From the NCBI GenBank assembly GCA_963779805.1, contig CAVZZN010000003.1, positions 558,001-622,000 of the forward strand: a stretch of DNA of 64,000 nt, given 5' to 3'. The notes beneath the pieces are model-generated. The model had not been told where the DNA came from, made no database searches, and saw only the letters and a list, made by a program, of their open reading frames with translations. Position numbers and translations under genes: made by a program. Shown one piece after another: positions 16,962-25,964 of this stretch; position 1 is the stretch's first letter; each line of letters starts with the position of its first letter. The stretch comes from CAIWHR01 sp963779805. GTDB taxonomy: Bacteria > Pseudomonadota > Gammaproteobacteria > Burkholderiales > Casimicrobiaceae.

Positions 16962-17678
16962 ATGACCACAGCCCTCCACTCCCCCGCTGCTTCTGCGGCC
17001 ATCCACCCGCGCTTCGACCTGTACTCCAACGCGCACAAGGCGCTGCGCGCGCTGATGGCCGACACGCTGGTCGACTTCGGTCGCGTCGATGTCGAGGACG
17101 CGCAGGATCTCGCGCGCGGTCTCGGTCGGGTGCGCGAGCTGCTCGCCGCGTGCACCGATCATCTCCAGAAGGAAAACCGTTACGTGCATGCCGCCATCGA
17201 GGCGCGTGCGCCCGGATCCGCGCGGGCTCTTGCGGACGAGCACGTCGGTCACGAGCAGGCGATCGCGGCGCTGCACACGGAGCTCGCCGCACTCGAGCAG
17301 GCAGCGCCCTCGGCGCGCGCGAGCCACGCGCTGCGCGTGTATCGCCGGCTCGGGCTCTTCGTCGCCGAGAACATGGTGCACATGCACGAGGAGGAAACGG
17401 CGATGAACGCGCGCTTGTGGGAACACTTCGACGACGGCGAGCTCGCCGCGATCCACGGCGCGCTCGTGGGCTCCATACCGCGCGCCACGCTGCAGGCATT
17501 TGCGCGCTGGCTGATCCCTTCGATGACGCCGAGCGATCGCGCCGGCACGCTCGCCGGAATGCGCGCGCAGGCGCCGGCGATCTTCGCGGACATGATCGAG
17601 ATCGCTCGCACGCGGTTGACCCGCGGCGACTGGATCAAGCTCGCGACGGCGCTTGGCTGCGAGCGCGAAGCCGCCTGA
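16962..17678 (+). CDS. Hemerythrin HHE-domain-like protein
   Basis: A soluble, largely helical 238-residue protein with histidine and acidic residues spaced as in hemerythrin four-helix bundles: SNAHKALRALM, HLQKENRYVHAAIEA, DEHVGHEQAIAALHTEL and VHMHEEETAMNARLWEHFDD. These would form a di-iron site for oxygen or nitric-oxide related sensing or storage. The last third (MTPSDRAGTLAGMRAQAPAI) matches the C-terminal region often seen in such proteins. Its upstream region has 11-bp phased boxes, pointing to two-component control. It is convergent with the PNPOx-GAF gene. Ligands are inferred from pattern, not structure. Confidence 0.75.
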   Translation: MTTALHSPAASAAIHPRFDLYSNAHKALRALMADTLVDFGRVDVEDAQDLARGLGRVRELLAACTDHLQKENRYVHAAIEARAPGSARALADEHVGHEQAIAALHTELAALEQAAPSARASHALRVYRRLGLFVAENMVHMHEEETAMNARLWEHFDDGELAAIHGALVGSIPRATLQAFARWLIPSMTPSDRAGTLAGMRAQAPAIFADMIEIARTRLTRGDWIKLATALGCEREAA

Positions 17679-17736
17679 GCTGCGCCGCGCGCGGTGCCGC
17701 GCGTCGTCTTGCGCGACGTGCGGCGCGAAGCTGCGT

Positions 17737-19090
17737 TCAGCGCGGCGCCGCCGTCGCCTCGACGAGCTGCAACGGGCGGTCCACCCGAAGGCGCAGCCGC
17801 CCCCGGCCCGTCTTCTCGAGCTGCACGCACGCGTTGCGCTCGCGCAGCCTGCGCTGCAGCAGGATGAGCCGCGCCTCGAGGTTGTCCGCGATGTCGGGCA
17901 GCCGGATGCGCGGATCGAGGCGCAGCTCGCGGTTGGTGTGCGCCGTGCGGCCGGTGGCGACGTAATCGCTCGCGAGCGTCCAGAAGATCGCGCCCGCGAC
18001 ACCCTTGATGAGATAGTCGTCGTCGAGGAACACGCTGTCGTTCTCGGCGTAGCGGCGCACCACCACCGGCGGGCCGGCTGCGGGAGCCGACGCGGCGTCG
18101 GCGGCGGCCGGTTCCTCGGTCTGCTCGGCAGCGGCCTGCTGGATGTGCATCGCCAAGCCCAGCTCGCACGCGAGCGCAACGAGCGCATCCTCGTCGTCGT
18201 AGCTGAAGCGCAGGTCGTCGGGGCTTTCGACATAGAGCACGCCGACCACGCGCTCCATCGCCACGATCGGCACGGCCATCTGGCTGCCCGGATCCGTGAG
18301 ACCCGGAAAGGGAATCGCCGTCTCCAGCATCGCCGCCATGCCGCTGCGGGCGGCGCTCTCGCGTATCGCGCGACCGTACGCGTACTCGGCGGTCATGTGC
18401 CCGATGCGGATCGGCGTGCCCTCGCGCGCGGCGACGCCGATGACGCCCTGCCCCAGCGCGATCTCCGAGCCGATGCCGGAAGCCGCGTAGCCGCGACTCG
18501 CGACGGTGTAGAGCTTGCCCGCAACGCCGTCGAGCATGAGCACCATCGCGTGCCCGATGCCGAGCTCGCGCTCGAGCGAGGCGAGCGCCACGTCGAGCAG
18601 GGCATCGAGCTCGCGGCAGCGCGAGATGCGCCTGCACGGTCGCGCGCAGCGCGGCGAGCACGTTGCGCCGCGGCGGCGGCAGCGCGAGCGGCGCGCCGGG
18701 CACGACTTCGATGGCGCGCACCTCGTACACGTCGGATCCGCGCAGGTGGAACACGCCGCTCATCCCCGTGTGCGACGCGATGCCCGCGAGCTTCGCCTTC
18801 ATGCTCTCGAAGAGCGGCCCCTCGGTCTCGGTGCGCAGGTAGCGCACCGCCAGCCGGTACATCTGCGCCGTGGTCGGATGCATCAGCAGGAGCCGCGCGA
18901 TCGGATTCTCCAGCACGTTCTGGCGCGTCTTGTTGAAGAACTGGAACGAGAGCGCGACGTGCGTGCTGTCGACGTACTGCACCTGCGAGATGTACGAGAC
19001 GTTGGGCGTGCCATCGGCTGCGCAGGTGGCCATCACGCCCGGCACGGCGCCGTCGAAGCATTCGCGGATGGCGTCGATGGTCAGGATCAT
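17737..19090 (-). CDS. PNPOx-like plus GAF domain protein (one frameshift)
   Basis: The N-terminal roughly 130 residues (GAVPGVMATCAADGTPNVSY, VALSFQFFNKTRQNVLENP) form a split-barrel pyridoxamine 5'-phosphate oxidase-like domain. The middle (MALASLERELGIGHAMVLML, IALGQGVIGVAAREGTPIRI, MAVPIVAMERVVGVLYVES) is a GAF sensor domain. The C-terminal 100 residues, with ENDSVFLDDDYLIKGVAGAI and IADNLEARLILLQRRLRER, look like a conserved winged-helix-type segment. One extra base near 18630 falls between the first two domains; total length is 3n+1. The ATG is at 19090. It lies 16 bases after a second PNPOx-fold gene, so they are probably one operon. A flavin- or heme-linked sensor is a reasonable guess. 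Confidence 0.75.
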
Positions 19091-19106
19091 TCGACTACCA
19101 TCGTGC

Positions 19107-19598
19107 TCATGCTGCGGAAAGCGGCGCGCCGGCATTGGGTCCGGGCGTCTGGGTGAACGCGCTCGCGGGCGTGAAGCCGACGGCGACGAGGTCGGCGGGG
19201 TCGTGCGCAAGCAGCGCACGCGCGTACTCGGGCGGGCGCCCGACGAGCGCGAGCTCCCGTACCATGGCCTCGGCATACGCGGCGACGTGCGCCAGGTCCG
19301 TTGCCGCGACCGGCTCGACGCTCGCGTCCGTCCCCTTGAGCTGCACGGTGCGCGCGGTGCTCGGCTGGCTGAAGACGACGGCGATCGAGCGGCTCGCGCG
19401 GATGTCGGCGAGCACCGCGGCGGCCTGGCTTGCGACGAGGAACAGCGTCACGCGCGAGCGCGACGGGTGCACGCGCGCGCCGACCGCACGCACGAGATCC
19501 GGCTGATTGCGGGCGTCGCGGCTCGCCACGATCACCGACAGCGCGCCCTGCATGAAGGCGGCGGTGGCTGGGTCGAGCAAGGTGGATTCCTGCGGCAT
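19107..19598 (-). CDS. Pyridoxamine 5'-phosphate oxidase-fold protein
   Basis: A 163-residue protein with a split-barrel flavin-binding pattern: AFMQGALSVIVASRDARNQP, VTLFLVASQAAAVLADIRAS, SIAVVFSQPSTARTVQLKG. It is too short and too diverged for PdxH. It is likely a flavin- or F420-type reductase/sensor of the PNPOx superfamily. It starts at 19598 and is followed after 16 bases by the PNPOx-GAF gene. It diverges from yihY across a 200-base region that contains GC-rich repeats. Substrate unknown. Confidence 0.7.
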   Translation of the reverse strand: MPQESTLLDPATAAFMQGALSVIVASRDARNQPDLVRAVGARVHPSRSRVTLFLVASQAAAVLADIRASRSIAVVFSQPSTARTVQLKGTDASVEPVAATDLAHVAAYAEAMVRELALVGRPPEYARALLAHDPADLVAVGFTPASAFTQTPGPNAGAPLSAA

Positions 19599-19668
19599 GG
19601 CGCGATGGTATCGAATTCAGGGCCGGGGTGCGCCGCGTTCATTCACCTCGAGGCGCGTGACCCCGCGT

Positions 19669-19706
19669 TTGACCCTGGGTAGCCCTGGGTTAGCCCGGGG
19701 TTGGCG
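19669..19706. repeat. Intergenic cluster of GACCCTGGGT-type repeats, copy 1
   Basis: TTGACCCTGGGT, AGCCCTGGGT and TAGCCCGGGGT follow one another between the divergent PNPOx gene and yihY. The exact 10-mer GACCCTGGGT (19671-19680) recurs in two other intergenic clusters (22503-22512 and 54437-54446). The core is a near-palindrome. Confidence 0.6.
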
Positions 19707-19728
19707 GCCCTGGGGTGCAGGCTAGAAT
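19701..19728 (+). promoter_or_regulatory. Sigma70-type promoter for the YihY gene
   Basis: TTGGCG (19701-19706) and TAGAAT (19723-19728) are separated by 16 bases and lie 72 bases before the ATG. The -35 hexamer overlaps the end of the GACCCTGGGT-type repeat cluster, so anything bound there would affect this promoter. Confidence 0.55.
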
Positions 19729-19799
19729 GGCTTTCGGACGCGGGTCCGGCCTCACGCGCGCCGCGACCGCCACGGCCCGTTGCACCCACCCGCGTCCCC

Positions 19800-20714
19800 A
19801 TGCGTCTTCCCACTCCCGCCGCCACCGTCCTCGCGCATCCGGGGCGCTTCCTGCTCCGTGTGGCGAGAGGGTTCCGCGCGAATCAGGGCCTGCTGCTCGC
19901 GGGCGCGGTAGCGTACTACACCCTGCTGTCGATCGTTCCGTTGCTGATCCTGCTCGTGCTCGCGCTCGCGCACGTCGTCGACCCCGCGATACTCCTGTCG
20001 ACGCTCGGGCGGTACCTGGAGCTCGTCGCTCCCGGGCAGTCGCACGCGCTCATCGAGGAGCTCGCCGCGTTCCTCGAGCACCGCGAGGTCGTCGGCCCGG
20101 TATTGCTCGTGACGCTCGTGTTCTTCAGCTCGCTTGCGTTCACCGTGCTCGAGAACTCGATGTCGGTCATCTTCCTGCACCGGGTGAAGGTGAGGAAGCG
20201 CCGCTTCGTGCATTCCGCGCTGATCCCGTATTTCTACATCCTGTTCCTGGGGCTCGGCCTGCTGGTCGTGACACTGGTGTCGGGCGCGCTGCAGGCGCAC
20301 GGTGCCGCCGACATCTCGGTGCTGGGCCACATCCGGTCGCTCCAGGCGCTTTCGGGCCCGCTGCTCTACAGCCTCGGCGTGGTGGGGGAGATCCTGGTGC
20401 TCACGTCGATCTATCTCGTCATGCCCGCCGGGCGGCTGTCGTGGCGGCACGCGCTGATCGGCGGGGTGGCCGCCGCCATCCTGTGGGAGATCACGCGGCA
20501 CATCCTGCTCTGGTACTTCTCCGGCCTGTCGCAGGTGAAGACCGTCTACGGCTCGCTCGCGACCGCGATCTTCGTGCTGCTGAGCCTGGAGATCGCCGCG
20601 ACGATCCTGCTGTTCGGCGCGCAGGTGATCGCAGAGTACGAGCGCGTCGGGCGCGAGCCGATGGACCATGCGCCGCAGGGCCTTTCGACGGCCGACGCGC
20701 ACCGCGATAGCTGA
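19800..20714 (+). CDS. YihY/virulence factor BrkB family membrane protein
   Basis: A 304-residue inner-membrane protein with about six hydrophobic segments. The family signature YYTLLSIVPLLILLVLALAH follows an N-terminal amphipathic region (RFLLRVARGFRANQG). Later segments include FFSSLAFTVLENSMSVIF, YFYILFLGLGLLVVTLVSG and VYGSLATAIFVLLSLEIAAT. Once called RNase BN, the family is now regarded as an integral-membrane transporter or envelope protein of unclear function. The ATG at 19800 sits 72 bases after a good promoter. No partner gene is obvious. Confidence 0.9.
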   Translation: MRLPTPAATVLAHPGRFLLRVARGFRANQGLLLAGAVAYYTLLSIVPLLILLVLALAHVVDPAILLSTLGRYLELVAPGQSHALIEELAAFLEHREVVGPVLLVTLVFFSSLAFTVLENSMSVIFLHRVKVRKRRFVHSALIPYFYILFLGLGLLVVTLVSGALQAHGAADISVLGHIRSLQALSGPLLYSLGVVGEILVLTSIYLVMPAGRLSWRHALIGGVAAAILWEITRHILLWYFSGLSQVKTVYGSLATAIFVLLSLEIAATILLFGAQVIAEYERVGREPMDHAPQGLSTADAHRDS

Positions 20715-20801
20715 CCCGCGCGCCAGTCCCGCGCCGGCGCGAGGCGCAAGCTCCGGTCCGTGCCATGCGCCGATGCCGCGGCGCGCCCCGTCCCTCGCAG
20801 C

Positions 20802-21326
20802 TCAGGCCGGCAGATCGCCGCGCAGGAACGCCGCGATGCGCGCGTCGGCACCAAGCGCCGCGAGCGTCGCCGCGTCGGGCAGCTGCGGCCGGTCGCGCTG
20901 TGCATTCACCATGCACAGGAAGCCGAGCGGCGCATTCGCGGCGGCACGGAACTGATGCCAGGTGAGCGGCGGGATCGTGACGAGGTCGTATGCGCTGATG
21001 CGCTGGACTTGCTTGCCGACGAGGCAGGCGCCCATGCCGCGCAGCACCAGCACCGCGTGCATGTGCTCGTGGCGCTCCAGCGTGGAATGCCCGCCGGCGG
21101 CGATCTCGAAGTAGCGCAACTCCCCCGCAAGCCCGGCCGAGCGGAACAGGGTCTGCCGCGTGATGTCGCGAAAGACGGCGTCCCCGCCGGTCTTGTACGC
21201 GAGCGTTTCGACACCGTCCCAGCGGAACGCCTCGCCGTTCGGGCGGAAGTGCCGGACCGGCGCGTCGTCTGCAGCGTCGTCTGCGGCGCGGTCTGCGGTG
21301 CCGTCCGGGTCATGCATGCTCGTCAT
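20802..21326 (-). CDS. Cupin protein, candidate methylthioxylulose-5-phosphate methylsulfurylase
   Basis: A 174-residue single-cupin protein. Its metal site is visible in GGHSTLERHEHMHAVLVLRG (HxH motif) and DLVTIPPLTWHQFRA. It overlaps the 3' end of the RuBisCO-like protein gene by 17 bases (or 8 if translation starts at the ATG at 21317), so the two are translationally coupled. In Rhodospirillum rubrum a cupin releases methanethiol from 1-methylthio-xylulose 5-phosphate made by a RuBisCO-like protein, giving DXP. The same two-gene arrangement suggests that role here, but it is inference. A more general sugar-phosphate cupin is the alternative. Confidence 0.7.
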   Translation of the reverse strand: MTSMHDPDGTADRAADDAADDAPVRHFRPNGEAFRWDGVETLAYKTGGDAVFRDITRQTLFRSAGLAGELRYFEIAAGGHSTLERHEHMHAVLVLRGMGACLVGKQVQRISAYDLVTIPPLTWHQFRAAANAPLGFLCMVNAQRDRPQLPDAATLAALGADARIAAFLRGDLPA

Positions 21327-22431
21327 CCTCGACCTGGCACGGAGCGCGTACGGCGCTCACGAAGTCGCGGCAACGCTGCCCGAGCGCATCGCCCGCGAGG
21401 AGCAGGCTGCCGCCGATCAGGAACAGCGTGTCGTCGCCGTAGAACTCCCGCATGCCCGGCACGCGCTCGACCGTCATTCCCCCCGCCGGCGCCGGCACGC
21501 AGCAGCGCAGTCCGTGCCACGGCAGGCGCGCCGCATCCGCGAGCTGCGCGCAATCCGCCAGGGTGTAGCCGAAGCGGCCGCCCGCGTGCGGGAAGATCGT
21601 CGCGTCCGCCCCGAACAGGCGAAAGAGCTTGCCGAGGAGCAACGCCGGTGCGATGCGTGCCGCCCCCGCGAGCGCCGGATGGGCGAGCAGCGCCATCCCA
21701 CTTTCGCGCGCGAGCAGCGCGAGGTTCGACACGCCGCTCACCATCGGCGCGAGCAGCACCATGCGCACGCCATGCCGCCGCGCGACGTCGATGCCGCGCC
21801 GCAAGTCGTCGAGGCTGCCGGTGAGGCTCGGCGCATAGAGCGCGCGCTGGCCCGTTGCTGCGTTCGCGTCGTCGATCGCCCGCTGGCACGCTGCGATGCG
21901 CGCCGCGAGCGGCGCCGCCGCCTGGTCGGCAAGCCCGTGATCGTCCTTGATCACGTCGATGCCGGCGCGGGCGAAGGTGCCCGCGAGGCCCGCAAGCGCT
22001 TCCGCGGGAAGGCCCTGCGGTTTGAGCGCGGCACACGAGAGCGCTCGTCCGCGGGCGCCCGTGAGCTCGCGCAGGCCCTCGATGCCGATGCGCGGACCGC
22101 CGAAGCGCCGCGCCAGCTCGTCGTCGATGGCGACGTCGAGCAGCAGCGTGTCGTGCTGCAGGGACGTGTTGCCGAACAGCATGTTGAGGAGCTGGCCGGC
22201 GTCGTGACCGAGGGTCTCCTGCGCAAGTGCGACGTCGACATCGAACAACCGCTCGCCCGCCGCACGGATCGCGACCACGGTGCCGACGACGTCGCGCCGC
22301 ACGCGCTCGTCGCGCACGGCTGCGATCGGCAGCTCGACGCTCTGCTCGAGCGCGATCGCATGCGCACGCGCCTCGATGTGGGCCTGCGTGCACTCGACAC
22401 GGTACGTCGCGACGATGCGTGGGCTGGACAT
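21310..22431 (-). CDS. RuBisCO-like protein (form IV)
   Basis: A 373-residue protein of the RuBisCO large-chain superfamily. It shows QLLNMLFGNTSLQHDTLLLD, SCAALKPQGLPAEALAGLAG (loop lysine) and FARAGIDVIKDDHGLADQAA, equivalent to the carbamylated-lysine metal site but with KDDH in place of KDDE. GGRFGYTLADCAQ and MREFYGDDTLFLIGGSLLL follow. True carboxylases need the E and several other residues, so this is a RuBisCO-like enolase/isomerase or transcarboxylase. The coupled cupin favours the 5-methylthioribulose-1-phosphate isomerase of the MTA-isoprenoid shunt; 3-oxo-isoapionate-4-phosphate enzymes are the alternative. I prefer the ATG at 22431 (MSSPRIVATYRVE); a GTG at 22470 is also possible. 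Confidence 0.85.
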   Translation of the reverse strand: MSSPRIVATYRVECTQAHIEARAHAIALEQSVELPIAAVRDERVRRDVVGTVVAIRAAGERLFDVDVALAQETLGHDAGQLLNMLFGNTSLQHDTLLLDVAIDDELARRFGGPRIGIEGLRELTGARGRALSCAALKPQGLPAEALAGLAGTFARAGIDVIKDDHGLADQAAAPLAARIAACQRAIDDANAATGQRALYAPSLTGSLDDLRRGIDVARRHGVRMVLLAPMVSGVSNLALLARESGMALLAHPALAGAARIAPALLLGKLFRLFGADATIFPHAGGRFGYTLADCAQLADAARLPWHGLRCCVPAPAGGMTVERVPGMREFYGDDTLFLIGGSLLLAGDALGQRCRDFVSAVRAPCQVEDDEHA

Positions 22432-22444
22432 GCCGGGGAGAAGG

Positions 22445-22464
22445 CGCCGCGTGGAGACGCGGCG
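22445..22464 (-). other. Stem-loop in the RLP leader
   Basis: CGCCGCGT and ACGCGGCG are perfect 8-bp complements around a 4-base loop, 14 bases upstream of the RLP ATG. No T run follows, so it is more likely a translational or RNA-stability element than a terminator. If the GTG at 22470 is the true start, it would be coding instead. Confidence 0.4.
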
Positions 22465-22494
22465 AGGCACGATGGTATCAGCCCGCCCTGCATC

Positions 22495-22534
22495 TGACCC
22501 CTGACCCTGGGTCGGCCCGGGTCAGCGGTCGGGT
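22495..22534. repeat. Intergenic cluster of GACCCTGGGT-type repeats, copy 2
   Basis: TCTGACCCCTGACCCTGGGT is followed by CGGCCCGGGTCAGCGGTC between the CoA-transferase stop and the RLP start. It contains the exact GACCCTGGGT 10-mer (22503-22512) seen at 19671 and 54437, with GGCCCGGGTC as a variant. Confidence 0.6.
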
Positions 22535-22545
22535 CGGCGTGCGCG

Positions 22546-23778
22546 TCAGGCGACCTTCGCTTCCTCGACCACGCCGTCGGCCACGAGCGCGTCGATCTCG
22601 CCATCGTCGTAGCCGTACTCGCGCAGCAGATCGCGGGTGTGCTCGCCCAGCAGCGGCGCGGGACGCGTGACCGCCGTCGGCGTCTCGGAGAAATGCACGG
22701 GGCAGCCGAGGGACCGGGTCGGCCCCGCGGTCGGATGCGCCGTTTCCACGACCATGCCGCGTGCGAGCGTCTGCGGATGGGAGAGCGCCTCGCCGATCGT
22801 GTTCACGGGACCGACCGGCACGCCCGCCGTGTCGAAGGCCTCGATCCATTCGGCCTTCGTGCGCGTGACGAGCACGGCGTTCATCGCATGCGTCAGCGCA
22901 TCGAGATGCTGCATGCGATCGGAGTTGGTCCGGAAGCGCGGATCCTCGCGCCATTCCGGGTGCCCGAGCACCTCGGCGATGCGCTCCCAGTTGGCCTGGT
23001 TCGCGCCGCCGATGTTGATCCAGCCATCGCTCGCATGGAACGCCTGGTACGGCGCGGTCAGCAGATGCGCGGAGCCCGTCGGGCCGGCCGAACGCCCCGT
23101 CGCGAAGTACATCGCCGCGTGCCAGTACGTCTGCTGCAGCGCCGCTTCCATGAGCGACGTGTCGACGATCTGGCCCTGGCCCGTCTTGATCTTGTGCGCG
23201 TACGCGGCGAGGATCCCCACGACCGCGAGAATCCCGGCATTGATGTCGGCGACGGAATTGCCCGTTTTCGCCGGCGGACCGCCGGGCTCGCCCGTGATCG
23301 ACATGAGCCCTGCGAACCCCTGCGCGATGAGATCGAAGCCGCCCTTGTCGGCGTACGGACCGTCGCGGCCGTAACCCGAGACCGCGCAATAGATGAGGCC
23401 CGGATTCGCCTGCGCGAGCACGTCGTAGCCGAGGCGAAGCTTCTCGAGCGTGCCGCGGCGATAGTTTTCCGTGAGCACGTCGGCATCGCGCACCATGCGC
23501 AACAGCACCTCGCGCCCGCGCGGGTCCTTGAGGTTGAGCGCGATGCCCCGCTTGTTGCGGTTGAGGATGAGGAACGGCGCCGACACGCCGTTCACGCGCG
23601 GCTCGCGATAGCTGCGGGCATCGTCGCCGCCGGGCAGCTTCTCGACCTTGATCACGTCCGCGCCCATGTCGGCGAGCATCATGCCGCAGGTCGGGCCGGC
23701 CATGATCTGCGCGAGCTCGAGCACGCGCATGCCCGCCAGAGGACCGTAGCCTCCGGTGCGCGCGCAGCGCGCTCGCAT
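22546..23778 (-). CDS. CaiB/BaiF family CoA-transferase
   Basis: A class III CoA-transferase of 410 aa, moving CoA between acyl-CoA and a free organic acid. MRVLELAQIMAGPTCGMMLA is the typical N-terminus. DMGADVIKVEKLPGGDDAR, NRNKRGIALNLKDPRGREVL, and YADKGGFDLIAQGFAGLMSI with the likely catalytic Asp follow. The C-terminal region has PVGPVNTIGEALSHPQ. I place the start at 23778 (MRARCARTGGYGPLAG); the open frame upstream is not conserved and overlaps the hydratase. It is the gene after the enoyl-CoA hydratase, in line with activation of the imported acid to its CoA thioester. Confidence 0.9.
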   Translation of the reverse strand: MRARCARTGGYGPLAGMRVLELAQIMAGPTCGMMLADMGADVIKVEKLPGGDDARSYREPRVNGVSAPFLILNRNKRGIALNLKDPRGREVLLRMVRDADVLTENYRRGTLEKLRLGYDVLAQANPGLIYCAVSGYGRDGPYADKGGFDLIAQGFAGLMSITGEPGGPPAKTGNSVADINAGILAVVGILAAYAHKIKTGQGQIVDTSLMEAALQQTYWHAAMYFATGRSAGPTGSAHLLTAPYQAFHASDGWINIGGANQANWERIAEVLGHPEWREDPRFRTNSDRMQHLDALTHAMNAVLVTRTKAEWIEAFDTAGVPVGPVNTIGEALSHPQTLARGMVVETAHPTAGPTRSLGCPVHFSETPTAVTRPAPLLGEHTRDLLREYGYDDGEIDALVADGVVEEAKVA

Positions 23779-23878
23779 TGGCCGCAGCGGTCGAGCTGCC
23801 GCAGCCGTGGCCCTGGGCGGCCGCTCGCGCCGGCACTGCGTTGCCCGCCGCGCCGGCGCGGTTGCGTCGCGCCTGCGC

Positions 23879-24659
23879 TCATCGCCCGACGAACTCCGGC
23901 TTGCGCTTCGCAAGGAACGCGGAGTAGCCGATGCGAAAGTCCTCCGTATCGAAGCAGTCGAAGCACTCGTCGTACTCCGCGGCCTCGATCGCGCGGCCTT
24001 CCGAGAGGCGGCGCGCGAACTTCTTGTGCCAGCGTGCGACGAGCGGCGCGCCTTCGGCGATGCGCTGCGCCGCGGCGCGCGCCTCCTGCGCGACCTCTGC
24101 ATCCGGCACCACGCGAGTGACGATGCGCTTCTCCTTCGCTTCCCTCGCGTCGAAGATGCGGCCCTCGAGCAGGATCTCGAGCGCGACGTCCGGCCCGCAC
24201 AGGCGCACGATGGGCGCCATCTCGGGATACGCCATCACGAGGCCGAGGTTCTTGATCGGCGCACCGAAGCGGCTCGACTCGCCGCAGATGCGGATGTCGG
24301 CGAGCGCGGCGATCTCGAGCCCGCCGCCCACGCAGATGCCGTGGATCTGCGCCACGATCGGATGCCGGCACGACGCGATCTGCTCGGCCGTCTTGTGCAT
24401 CGTGCGGCCGTAGTCGATCGCCTGCTGCTTGTTCGAGCGCTGCGTCTCGAACTCGCCGATGTCGTTGCCCGGGCGAGAAGGCCTTCTCGCCCGCGCCGCG
24501 CAGGATCACGCAGCGCAGGTCCTCGTCGCGCGAAAGCGCTTCGACGGTGTCGCCGAGCTCGCCCCACATGCTGCGCGTGAGCGCATTGAGCTTCTCGGGA
24601 CGATTGATGACGACGGTGGCGATGGCGCCCTCGCGGGCCACCTGGATCAGATCGGACAT
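23879..24659 (-). CDS. Enoyl-CoA hydratase/isomerase (one frameshift)
   Basis: A crotonase-fold protein of about 259 aa. VVINRPEKLNALTRSMWGEL and CVILRGAGEKAFSPG mark the N-terminal half. IVAQIHGICVGGGLEIAALA with the oxyanion-hole glycines, RFGAPIKNLGLVMAYPEMAP and the C-terminal FLAKRKPEFVGR follow. One extra base near 24470 (a GGC read as GGGC) splits the gene; length is 3n+1. It starts 7 bases after the DctM stop and precedes the CoA-transferase, so it is the hydration step of the transported substrate's CoA route. Whether it acts as hydratase, isomerase or hydrolase is open. Confidence 0.88.
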
Positions 24660-24666
24660 GGAGCGC

Positions 24667-25953
24667 CTAGCGGTAGAAGAGTTGCACGAGCCCGAGGCCC
24701 GTGACCGGAACGTAGGTGACGAGCATCAGGACGGCCACGAGGATCGCGATGAACCACAGGTTCACGCGCGTCACGGCCCAGATCGATTCCTTGGCGATGG
24801 AGCTCGCCACCATCAGCACGCTCGCCACCGGCGGCGTCTGCTGGCCGATGCCGAGGTTGATCGTGACGATGAGGCCGAAGTGCACGGGATCGATGCCCAC
24901 GGCCTTCACGAGCGGCATCACGACCGGGACGACCAGGATGATCGCGGCCGCGGAATGCAGGAACATGCCCAGCAGCAGGAACACGAAGTTGAGCAGCGCC
25001 AGCACCACCCACTTGTTCTGCGTCAGGTTCGACACGGCGTGCGCGAGCGCCTGCGGCGCCTGCACCTCCGTGAGGTACGTGCCGAGCAATGCGCTGGTCG
25101 CGACGAGCAGCATCACCACGGCCGTCTGGATCCCGCCCTCGAGCACCGCCTTGCGCAGGTCGGCCGAGATTCAGCTCGCGTAGATCACGAGCCCGACGAA
25201 CAGCGCCGCCACGACGGCGAGTGCAGCGCCTTCGGTTGCCGTGACGATGCCGCCGAAGATGCCACCGAGGATGATGATCGGCAGCAGGAAGGCCCACAGC
25301 GCCTCGCGCGCCGTGCGCCGCACGCGCGCCCACGAGAACGCATCCTCGCGCGGCAGGTTGTAGCGCCGCGCCAGGAAATACGCGACCAGCATCAGTCCGA
25401 AGCCGCCCAGCACGCCCGGCACGATGCCGGCGACGAACAGCTGCACCACGGACGTCTCCGCCATGACGGCGTACAGGATCATCGGAATGGACGGCGGGAT
25501 GATCACCGCGAGCGTTGCCGCCGAGGACATGGCCGCCGCCGCGAACGGCCCCGGGTAGCCCTTGCTCTTCATCCCGGGGATCAGGATGGAGCCGAGCGCG
25601 GCGACGTCCGCCACCGCCGAGCCCGAGATCTCGGCGAAGAACAGCGATGCGCCGATCGACACGTGCGCAAGGCCGCCGCGGATCCAGCCGAAGATGGACG
25701 AGGAGAACGCGATCAGCCGGCGCGAGATGCCCGACGCGTTCATGATCGCGCCGGCCAGGATGAACAGCGGGATCGCGAGCAGCGGAAAGCTCGTCGCGCC
25801 GTTGTACGTGACGATGGCGAGGTTCGGCAGGATGTCCGTGCCGTGGCTCGACACCATCGCGACGAGCGCGACGATGCCGAGCGCCACCGCGATCGGCACG
25901 TTGACGAGGATGAGCGCGAGAACGGCCCCGAAGAGGCCCAGCATGATGCCCAT
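24667..25953 (-). CDS. TRAP transporter large permease subunit, DctM type (two frameshifts)
   Basis: DctM is the 12-13 TM subunit that forms the sodium-coupled channel of TRAP transporters. It begins MGIMLGLFGAVLALILVNVP and contains FPLLAIPLFILAGAIMNASG, FFAEISGSAVADVAALGSIL and, after the breaks, IGQQTPPVASVLMVASSIAK. One missing base near 25175 creates a premature TGA after VGLVIYAS, and one extra base about 10 nucleotides on restores the frame. The total length remains a multiple of three (428 aa), normal for the family. It sits between DctQ (11 bases) and the enoyl-CoA hydratase (7 bases). Confidence 0.92.
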
Positions 25954-25964
25954 GGGGACTCCTG

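Noticed and set aside
24423..25182. Possible two separate small TRAP permease genes
   Set aside because: The premature TGA in DctM is explained by one missing and one extra base within about 15 nucleotides; the two pieces together make one normal DctM.
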